In this document: one piece after another, positions 10,212-19,553 of the stretch | Layout of the letters: each line of letters opens with the position of its first letter | Numbering within the stretch: the stretch's first letter is position 1 | Assembly (NCBI GenBank): GCA_029204225.1 | Contig: CM055097.1 | Coordinates: 53,375,592 to 53,439,591, forward strand | Reading direction: 5' to 3' | DNA: 64,000 bases | Source: Diphasiastrum complanatum | Taxonomy: Eukaryota; Streptophyta; Lycopodiopsida; Lycopodiales; Lycopodiaceae | The notes under the pieces: model-generated | Told to the model about the DNA's origin: nothing | The model's input: the letters and a program-made list of their open reading frames with translations, nothing else | Database searches by the model: none | Program-made: the position numbers and the translations under genes

Positions 10212-12209
10212 ATGGTTGCCCCTAGAGGTGCTCCTCAAGAAGTCAATCCAATCATTGTTAGAAGAGCACCCCATTTGGATCTACTCAAATACAATGTATT
10301 AACAGATCTAGTTAAATTTCTTAAGATCTATTCTGAATCTTGTGAAGTTTATGACGAAGTTTTTCCCCAGGATAAACTTAAGATTTTTCCTATGGCCTTA
10401 ACAGGTGCAGCACAAGATTGGTACTATAATCAAGATGAAACTGAGCGTACAGATTGGGAGACTGTTAAACGAGCCACTATGACATCCACCACTATTGCAT
10501 CAATGAATGTCAACGCTACTGTAGAAATGACGCTCAATGAATTCGAGAAACTCGGGAAGAACCAGCAGAAACAGATGGAAAAGTTGCAGTCACAATTTGT
10601 TGAGAAGATCAAAGCATTGAAAGATTTCCATGGACAAGCGAACAAGGAACCTGAGAAGTTTGCAAATACTTTTTCTACCAAAGAAAATGTCTGGTGTTCT
10701 ATTTGTACAGGAAATCACATAGATGAATGGATCATGAGACTGCTTTTTGCAACTTCAATCCTCGGATAATTCAGCAACGATATGTCTAGATGGGATATCG
10801 AGAACCACATTTTGGAGGAAATTTGGCAGCTAGACCTCGTCAATCTACTCTTGGATACCCGGAACGATTAGCCTTACCTGCCCCACCAAAGCACCCCACT
10901 CCTCCTGCCAATTTAATGGAACCAGAACCTTACAGAAGTGCCGAGCAATGGAACTATGGTAATGATCAAGAAGGTGGATCTTCTAAACAATATGTTATTT
11001 ATGCTACTGTGCAACAACAAGCATCTAGAAACTGGACCAGAGCACCACTTGGATGCCTTGCATGTGGAGAAAATCACAGAGTTGCAGAATGTCCAAATAA
11101 AAAAAAATTTGTACCATTATGTCGTGACTGTGATTATGGGCATTACTATAAGGAATGTCCAGCAAAATCGAAGCCACCATTGGCTACAACTCCTGTAATT
11201 TGATAACAATCAAGCAAAGACCAGTAGCTCAAAATAAACCAAGTGTACCCTTGATGGTGGTCACCAAAGGACAGAAGCAGAAAGAACCGGTAGCAGATCC
11301 AATACCTGCTGATTCTATACCATTAATTGATATACCAAGAGCATATGGAGTCTATCCAAATCTTCATGCAAAAAAAAGAAGGTATCAGGATATGAGGCAG
11401 TGGATTAAACATCTGCAAGAAGAAGAGAAGCTTGAATCTGCTAGAGCAACAATCGAAGTTCGTTCTTCACCATTGTAGCCACCGAAAAATTCACGAACAA
11501 ATATGAATGTTCAGTTGTATCATCATGAAGAACCCTTCAAGATGACTGAACCGGAAGCACCACAAACATAACTGCTCATGAATATTTTTTCTAGTAAGAT
11601 CAATATTTCGTTGGGAGAGTTCATGAAGTTGGTGCCAAAAGCAAAAGAAGTATTAGCGCAAAAGTTAACTCAAGCTGAACCAGAAGTTCATCAAGAGCCA
11701 TTTTTTTGTGCTAGATTTGAAGAATCTAATGAAGTACTCCATGTCGGAGCAGCTTGGGAAAGTGAACAAAAAAATATCACCCTGCTGATACAGCATAGAC
11801 GATTTTCTAATAAAGCAACTTTGATAGATGGCGGTTCGGGAGATAATTTGATTTTTACAAAGCTACATGCAAAATGGGGTCTTACAAAGATAAAACCTGC
11901 AACTTTTGCCATTAAGCTAGCTGATCCATGAGGAATGGTTGAAGATATACCTGTCAGAATTGCCGGAGTACAGTTTGTCATTACTTTCGTAGTAATGGAC
12001 TTACCAGAAGCACGAAAGGTCTACCAAGTCCTATTGGGACGCCCATGGTTACGAGTTGCGCAAATAATTCATAACTAGAGTACTGAAAAAATCACTTTTG
12101 AAAATCGTGAACGTGTAGTCAAGGTTGATCCTGTAACTTGGACTATCAAACCATTGGTTCAAAAAGAGGATGTTGATTCATCAACAACGGATCATACTTG
12201 TGACTGACA
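10212..12209 (+). pseudogene. Gypsy element 1 gag-protease, frameshifted
   Basis: The first 185 codons from 10212 look like a gypsy gag (FPQDKLKIFPMALTGAAQDW, then a basic and coiled central part). A shifted frame (10790-11203) carries two knuckle-like modules, CLACGENHRVAEC and CRDCDYGHYYKEC, both CX2CX3HX4C rather than the usual CX2CX4HX4C. A third, broken one (CSICTGNH) lies near 10700. The protease follows at 11578-12080: ATLIDGGSGDNLIFTKL is the active-site block with DGGS where DTGS is usual, and VLLGRPWLRVAQIIHN is the C-terminal block. No reverse transcriptase, RNase H or integrase follows. Stops and frameshifts show it is inactive; homologous gag-protease occurs at 46056-46937. Confidence 0.8.
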
Positions 12210-12583
12210 TTGAAAGAAGACAGGATCACATGGTCAATGAAGAAGAAACAAGCCAAGCAACATTATAATACGGTCCTGAAATGGGAAAATCCTCTGCAAA
12301 AGATTGTTTCAAAGAATGTGCCACTATTACTGGATAAAGGCAAAGGAAAAGTCAAGGATGATTCTACAAGTCAGAGTTCTAGCAAGACATCATCATCTAG
12401 GAAGTCTTCACCTTCAAAGAAGAGTTTATCTTCTTAGAAGTCATCACCTCCACGATCAATTCTTGCTAAGGCTAAGCAAAGATCCAAGACAAGTCCTTTT
12501 GACAAAGAACAAGCAAATAAAAGTCCACAGTAATTGCATCTCGCAGGTGTCATGGGACCGCCACCAGTTTTGGTGAGAGATAC
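12210..12583 (+). other. Post-protease remnant and pre-LTR tail of gypsy element 1
   Basis: One open frame has a Ser/Lys-rich tail (SSSKTSSSRKSSPSKKS, about 12360-12437) with no known domain. The last 40 bp ('gggaccgccaccagtttt') are also found beside the LTRs at 16894 and 42146, so they are the conserved end of the internal region. The whole RT-RNase H-INT part is absent between protease and this end. Confidence 0.55.
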
Positions 12584-12850
12584 TGTTGGAGGGTTTGCGG
12601 ATCCCAAGGAAATCCTACCCTAGTTAATAAGTGAGAGATTTGGCACCCTGCGTGTGTAAGTCCAACCCAATGACCACATAGAGATTTGATTAGTTAGAAA
12701 GTTAATAAAAGAATTTTAGGCCTCTTTGTGGGACTTTTAATGTCGCAGGGCCTAAATGTCAAGTTAGTCAATAAAGTTGGGTTTCCCTCCATTCCCACTC
12801 TCTTTTAAATTTGAATAGTAATGACACAAGAGTTTGAAATTCAAATAAAA
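12584..12850 (+). repeat. Gypsy 3' LTR, 5' portion
   Basis: Begins TGTTGGAGGGTTTGCGGATC and matches the reverse complement of the right ends of 16099-16893 and 41384-42145. Homology fades near 12825-12850, so this LTR is truncated. Confidence 0.8.
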
Positions 12851-12879
12851 TTTTTAAAATGATAAAATAGTCATGTACA

Positions 12880-13860
12880 CTATTCTAAAAAATCATCAAG
12901 ATCATTGACGTCTTTGACCTTTTCTAGAGGAGCCTCAGTAGAGGCAGTGGCAACCTCCTGCACAATTTCCTCTACAGTCACAATATTTAAGACTTGAACT
13001 AAGAGATCTACAAAATCCCCTGTGTCACCAACTTTCCCACTAGCGGAAAACCCAATTTGTTGGGTGCGGAAAAATTTCAATCAGATGATTAATTAATTGT
13101 TGTGGCTTTTGGTAGGGACAAGCCACAGAACCCATCATAGGATTTTTCAGTTTCTTTGTTACTATTGGAAACTAGAACAAGTTGCCAAAGCTTGTCAATC
13201 CAGTGGTGTTGTAGAGCAGCATGGAGCGTTTGTCGTCTAATGAATAATAACCAATGGTTATGTATTCAATCTCGTTACAAAGTCGTGCACCATCGAAGTT
13301 CCTAAAACTGGGCTTGTACTTGAAAAGAAAGAGCAAAAATGATTTTAGACAATTTACGATGGGCATAGAATATATATCTGAAAGTTATTAAAATAGAAAT
13401 AAATTGTTGAAGAAATTAGAAAACATACCTAACATCATTTTCAAGTCCAGCATTGCAAAAAGTTAACAGACCTTTTTAAACATATGATGACTGCCAGCTT
13501 GAATGAAAATAACAACCCTCCAAATAGGAGAGGTTGTGACTTCTAGAAACCCTTCCATCACACTATGGATTTCTATATATTTAAATGGAGAATCATCATT
13601 TTATGACTCTCTTATTTGAAACCCATAAGGAAAGTTTGAAATACAAAGGGTATAAGGTCTTCTTTTCAAAAACTTGGAGATTTCTCTACAATCTCCTTTC
13701 ACAATGTAGAAACACGGGTGATCATCGACGCTTTTAGGGAGGTAAGTCTCTGTTGCAATAGTCTCACCTCGTGCCAATCTTTCTCTGTCTCTTTTCATTG
13801 CCTTCACTTTTGAAGTGTCTTTTAAATTGTTTTGGAAGGATTTTATTTCTTAAGTCTTCT
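12880..13860 (-). pseudogene. Relic of an N6/N4-type DNA methyltransferase gene
   Basis: Read on the minus strand, 13601-13807 starts with a basic helical part (KAMKRDRERLARGETIATE) and continues as FYIVKGDCREISKFLKRRPY and LCISNFPYGFQIRES. The pair GDC..E and an (D/N)PPY-like block (here NFPYGF) is the layout of the N4-cytosine/N6-adenine methyltransferase superfamily (PF01555 type). After stops, a likely GT-AG intron (about 13365-13430) and a short open frame (13172-13366), the strand reads QKPQQLINHLIEIF near 13060-13110. This corresponds to the C-terminal 'KP..L...LI' block that precedes the AdoMet-binding FxGxG motif; here that motif is scrambled (GFSASGKVGDTGD, 13010-13060). Stops between blocks show a pseudogene. 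It lies next to a truncated gypsy LTR, so retroelement insertion may have broken it. Confidence 0.5.
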
Positions 13861-13885
13861 GCAGACTGACATAAGAAAGAGCTAT

Positions 13886-14010
13886 GCTTAGCATAAGTTA
13901 AAAAAAGAATTCATGCTTAACATAGAACATACAAAACAAAAGAGCTATGCTTAGCATAGGATATACAAAATAAATAATCAATGAATCTTTATGCTAAGCA
14001 TGAGTGAGGT
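13886..14010. repeat. Cluster of near-palindromic TATGCTTAGCATA motifs
   Basis: The motif occurs as 'tatgcttagcata' twice (near 13882 and 13949), as the variant 'catgcttaacata' near 13914, and as its complement 'tatgctaagcat' near 13990. Each copy is almost its own reverse complement. Two copies share the longer flank 'aagagctatgcttagcata'. It lies just upstream of the methyltransferase relic read in the minus direction. Confidence 0.75.
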
Positions 14011-16098
14011 GAAAACCATCTCTAAATAGTATAAAAAATGGAGCGAGAGGTCATGCAATGAATTTTACACTTTTGGAACTGAAGAGGTGTTTTGTTGTGT
14101 AAACAGGAAGTAAGTTGTGGATAGATTCAACTTCTTGTTGTAGGTTGTGTATTGGAGTGCAATTGGTTTTGGTTCATCTAATATGGTCATACCTTGGTCA
14201 TGAACTCAATACTTAGTTTTCAAGCGATTCTTCTTTAGTGATGCTCACATTTATTTTATATAATTCACTGTCTCACGCTACTTTGGTTGAACCCGACTAT
14301 ACACAATGTTGCTAAGTAAGTATCTAGCTAAGCGCCATTGAATATCTCTCTTGCTCCATATTTAGTAAGGATTGTAGGTTTCTAAAGTTGGAAGAGGTTA
14401 TGCAGTGAATGTCGTGTGGCTCAAAGCAAAAATCTATTTTCATAAGTCATCCAACTAATCACTTTGTGTGCAATGATTTTATTGATAACAAACATTGGAT
14501 TCTAGAAGATCTTAGACTAGAGATGTTGCCACAAGGACAATACAACATGTGAGGTGCTTACAAAGCACAAATTCGAATTGTTGATTCAAAATGTAAGTTC
14601 AATGACACAAGGTTACTAACATACTATGAATGGTTAGATACTTAAGCCTACACATAACAAAAGGCCTATGTTGAAACAACTTCAACATTTGATAAGGTTT
14701 TGTACATTTAAGTGACAACTTGTGTGTATTTTGATTCTTCTATAAATGAATCTTGAGTAGGTCAATGATTTTAATTTGGACTATGTATGTCCAAATAAAT
14801 GATTTATTCAATTTATTTCAATCATTACATATAGGTCCTATTAAATAGATCTATTATATGGTAGGTATTGGAGAATTTACCCTTAAAATGCATGGTGTAG
14901 AAATGTTACATTAGTAACCTACCAAGATTTTCGTATTATGTAGCTCACATGCATAACTATGTAATTATTGTACTTGGCTAACTTAGTTTGAACAAAGTTT
15001 TACTCATGTTACTTCAAAACTTTGGATGGATCCATGCTCTATCATTAGTAGTGTCATTATAGTAATTAATATTGATATTGGAGATGCAACAAGGAACCAT
15101 CAAATCCACTCAAACCTTTATTGAGAATGGGAGTTTCTTAACAAGCATATTGTATATGTGTGAGCAATCCTATGACAACTTTATGGTGCTTTGGATCCTA
15201 TTCCATATGACATTGTTTAACCTTTGCCTGATATGCATACTACTGAAGCATCTAGAGCACAAGTTTCAGAGGTCTTCAAGCATGTGACAAAAGCTAATGG
15301 TTTTCCCCCATTCATGTCACGGTAGACTTGTTTACAACTTCCAATACCTCAAAAGAACATTTAGCCTTTTGAAAGCTTGTGAATGAGAGGTTGTATTATT
15401 TGACAGCCTTTTTGTCTTAGTTGGAAAGAGAAAATGCACTTTGAAAAAAACATCACTGTATGCAAAACAATGATGAGTATTGTTATTTTCATGATAATGC
15501 ATCCCACTTCAATACATATTTTTCAATGCCCTTAGAATGTTTGAGATAACTATGATAACTTGTTTGTTCTATGATGGGCATATTCCTAATTTTGTGTATA
15601 TTATTGCACAAATTCCAGATTGGCGACTAAAGATTGTCTGCAAATTTCTAAACAAAAGAATTGGTAATTATATCATGTTACTATGAAGAAATTACTATGG
15701 CACACTTTGAAGCCTTCAATCACCATGTATCCAACTTTGCTTTCCCACATTCACTCTAATGCCTCTAAAATCACCTGTTCCACCCATTTCACCCCCTCTT
15801 CCAATGATCCCTTACCAAAGTCATTTTACCATCAAAATTGTCCAACCCATCTTCCTATCCATCACCCTCTATCATGGCATTTTTCACTAACCCTGACAGC
15901 ATCCCGTCAAGCCCTTCTAATGAGGTCGACACCTCTCAGATTTCCCTCCGCACTGTACCTGCTAGCACCCATACCTTCGACCTTCCAACTGACAACCATA
16001 TCGTCCCATGGATCCAAACAGCCCAACCTCTCCTATAGGCAATGAAAATCTATTTCCAATTGTTTACCTGCGTCCTAACTGCGCAAAGAGCACGTCCC
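14011..16098. other. No recognisable gene
   Basis: About 2.1 kb of AT-rich DNA with only short open frames, for example at 15072-15287 and two overlapping proline/serine-rich frames at 15683-16045. None has a recognisable motif. The stretch may be old, decayed retroelement sequence. Confidence 0.5.
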
Positions 16099-16327
16099 TG
16101 TAGCGGGTATTTCCTATCCACCTTCAACCCTAAATCCAACCACACAAGCATCAAGGAGATGAAGAGGAGTAACTAGTTGTAACGCGGAGATTCGTTCCCA
16201 TGAGAGCGATAGCATAGTTCATAATCCAGCAAATGCATATGATTCATGTCTAACACAAAGATCCATTAACACTAAATGCATTAACACCAGCAATTAACAC
16301 TAGATCCACAATAATGATAGAGACTTA

Positions 16328-16408
<81 letters not shown>

Positions 16409-16893
16409 GCATAACAACAACCAATCCCAATAAGCATCAAATCCAACAAATAGCAAATCCAAAGAAAACATAAGAAATAGAGGAGGAAAGATGAAGAGCA
16501 AGGACATTCCTTATCCATTCCATAAGAGGGCCAACTTGCTTGTATTGAAATGAAAAGAATATGTACAAATAATTCGAATTTACCACCATATATAGTGGGT
16601 TTAGTGCTTTGGCTTTGAATCCTATTGGCCAATTTCTACCCTAAGTATTTGAAATTCAAAAAGTGGAGGGAACCAATTTGAATTTTGGTGAGAACCATTT
16701 TTATTCACTAATTTGACTTTTAGGCCCTGCGATATTAAAAGTCCCGCAAAAAAGCCTAAAGTCCTTTTATTAACTTCTAACTAATCAATTAACTATGTGA
16801 TCATCGGGTTGGACTTACACACGAAAGGTGCCAAATCCCTCTCACTTATTAACTATGGTTAGGGTTGCCTCAATATACGCAAACCCTCCAACA
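16099..16893 (-). repeat. Gypsy LTR, 795 bp, minus orientation
   Basis: Bounded by TGTAGCGGG at the left and CCTCCAACA at the right (minus strand TGTTGGAGG ... CCCGCTACA). It aligns with 41384-42145 along its length. An accessory ORF lies directly outside its start, so it is a 3' LTR. A CT microsatellite fills the middle. Confidence 0.8.
16331..16391. repeat. CT microsatellite inside the LTR
   Basis: About 30 uninterrupted CT dinucleotides, then a short CA run. Related LTRs have only short, imperfect CT tracts at the same place (41620-41645, 8830-8860), so this copy has expanded. Confidence 0.9.
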
Positions 16894-16978
16894 ATATCTC
16901 CCACCAAAACTGGTGGCGGTCCCATGACACCTTGCAAGCTTTATTACTTTGCTCTCGCCTAACCTTTATTAAGTGGTA

Positions 16979-17580
16979 CTATACTTTTTTCATGAACTCC
17001 ATGAGCTCCATATTGAAATCGGTTTTGTGCAAAAAAAAAACACTTATTTGCTCCGGAAATCCAATTTGACGTTTCCATGCTATAAATCTTGACTCCCAGG
17101 ATCCACCCATCATCGCGAATCGATAATACAATATTGCTATAGGCAATTGATCATGGACTTTGTCGGACACCATAGGAACGTTTGGATCGAAAGATAAGGT
17201 TGGTAAGCAATCATCCCATCTGGTTGAAACTGATGCCAACTTGGTCAAGTCTTTTGCAAAAATAGCCGATTTCTTAATGGTCGGATTTGGTGAAGACCTG
17301 TACTCTTGTGCATATGCCTGAATGGCCCTGTTGAAATGCACTATTATCGACCAACTGAATGGTGAACATAGTACGGATCCACCCGGAGCTGGCGAGGGCT
17401 CGCTACATAACTCCTAATTGAGTCGAGTTTTTTCAAAAACAATCTTACGCCATGGTTTATGCTCACCCAATGCGGGTAGCTTATCCAGTTCCTTTTCGGC
17501 TTCAATCTCTGAAGTCTTGAATTTTATAACCCAACCACCCCTTGAGGATTCATATTTTGACAAAGCTCTACTTGTGATAA
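16979..17580 (-). pseudogene. Accessory ORF of the gypsy family, copy B (degenerate)
   Basis: The minus-strand frame 16979-17341 holds FAKDLTKLASVSTRWDDCL, PTLSFDPNVPM and AMMGGSWESRF. Upstream (about 17440-17580), other frames give WVIKFKTSEIE and ELDKLPALGEH. The same blocks in the same order occur at 42200-43570. It has no motif of gag, pol or env, and I see no signal peptide or membrane segment. It ends shortly before a 3' LTR, the position of extra ORFs in some plant Tat-lineage gypsy elements. Frameshifts mean this copy is dead; function unknown. Confidence 0.65.
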
Positions 17581-17599
17581 AAACTATAGGACTTAAACT

Positions 17600-19553
17600 A
17601 AATTGATACCTCTCTTGTTAATGCATTGTATATAATGTACATTGGTTCATGAATTGAATAGAAATGATGTTTTTTTATAATTTTACAAAGATCTCCTTGT
17701 GATGCAAATTTTAGATCTTGAATATCAATATCACTTCTTGGAACTACATGTATACATATCACTTTTAGCTCTACATGTGATACTTTGACCTTGTAGCTCA
17801 TGCATGCTACTCAATGCACAAACATCAACAATGCTCAACAAACTCAAGTCTAAGTGATAAAAAGGGTAGCTTAGGTTTGATTTACATACTCTCATGGGAA
17901 GATTCAACTTATGCTTAGTTTGGTACTTTGTAAAGACGTCGATAGTATTGTATTTTTTTTATAATATCAAGTTTCAAGAATTCCTAATTGATTGAACATT
18001 ATACTAAATAATGCATTGCTCATCTTTAGACCACACTAATTATGAAGGCCTACATTTAAGGAACTTTTACAGTATAAACCTGATATGTAAGTGCTCACGA
18101 GGACCAACAGTGTCCATTGACCTACTCAACCGGTCAGTTTTGAAATGCAGATCCCCTTCATTAATCGACACATTTGGATGAGAATACTTACATTGTAGCA
18201 CAAAACACTCATTGATAATCAAATTGTTAGGAAAGTACAGAAACCTCCCTGACATTTACGGATTAATTGTTGTTAGCCAATCCATGAGTGCCATGCAAGT
18301 GCTTTATATTTACCAACCTCCTCTCATTATTTGCCCACACTAGATGGCGATCTTAGTGGAGGAAGAATGGAGAATAATCTTTCAGGTCCTATAGATCATG
18401 GTCCGGTTCAAGTGCAATGCTAGGTCCACAGCCCACATAGCCACCTTCTAGCTGCAGTTAGCTTTAATCCCTATACACTCTCAAGGACTTAACAGTCCAC
18501 GTTCTTCTTTAGATTTAGGTGATACTGATTTATTAGGAGTACCATCATGAATATCAAATCTGCAACTTCCTTGCATCTGATTTATGGAATTTTCAAGTCT
18601 GAATTTGAAATAATACTAAGCTTGTGATGGGCTTTGCAAGCACACATTCTACGTATTCTGAATTTACAAACTCTTGTTAAAGTTTTTGTTACATACATTT
18701 TCATGCCACGATTTTTGTAACTTTGTAGAACTTAGCCACTGCTAGACTGATGAGTGCTTGTAATACAATCAACTACCATGCTGAAAGTGCTACTGTGCAG
18801 TCATATTTCAGACCGAGAACGTTTAGCAGTTAAACTTTACATAGATCAACATGAATCTGACACTTATTGCAATGCTACATGATTCAAAAGTAGATACACG
18901 CTTTAACAAAATTGAATCAGTGAAAAAAATTCTGAACTTCGTTGATGCAAATGCAACATGGATGTTCAACTCGCTTAGGATCGCACTCGAGGCAAACAAG
19001 ACAGCGGCTGCCATGTGATTGAGTAATTTCATGAGAAGTCTCTGGTACACTTAAGTAACTACGCCAATAAGCTCACAAAGTTATGCCAGCCTAGAAGACT
19101 AGTCCAAAATTCATTTTCCATACTAACATCCGTAAAGACAACATTATTTGTCAACTCCAGCTGACAAACAAACTGAAGTAGAAGGTTTGAGCCAGAACGT
19201 AAGTTAAAGTTTGCAAGGATAAGGTTGCGGCATTCAGACCATCTGAAAAAACAGTGTTTTAACCATGACCTGGTGATCATTCCCGACTTCTTTGCCACTG
19301 AAATCAATTGTAACGGGCAAACCAAGTTCCATCACAAGGATATTACTAAAAATCTGAAATGTATACCTTCACACATTTACTATGAGACGCTGCAATTCCT
19401 CCAGAGGTTTCGCATAGTCGAAGTACATGTTAACTGCAGCTTAGGAAGAAAGAAATCACAAACGGGACCAGAGTACTTTGCACGTCATCTCAAGACAGAG
19501 GCCATTGTTACTGTGTGTGCTATTGTAGACTTCAGCAAAAAACTATTCCTTGA
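17600..19553. other. Gene-flanking DNA, no recognisable gene
   Basis: Downstream of the dioxygenase-like gene. Only short frames without motifs on both strands. The part near 19400-19553 probably includes the 3' untranslated region of that gene; no clear polyadenylation signal could be chosen. Confidence 0.5.

Noticed and set aside
15683-16045. A 120-codon Pro/Ser-rich plus-strand frame and an overlapping 66-codon one.
   Set aside because: No recognisable domain; two overlapping frames are open by composition; next to a retroelement LTR.
16325-16632. Minus-strand frames with Arg-Glu repeats.
   Set aside because: Translation of the CT microsatellite inside the LTR.
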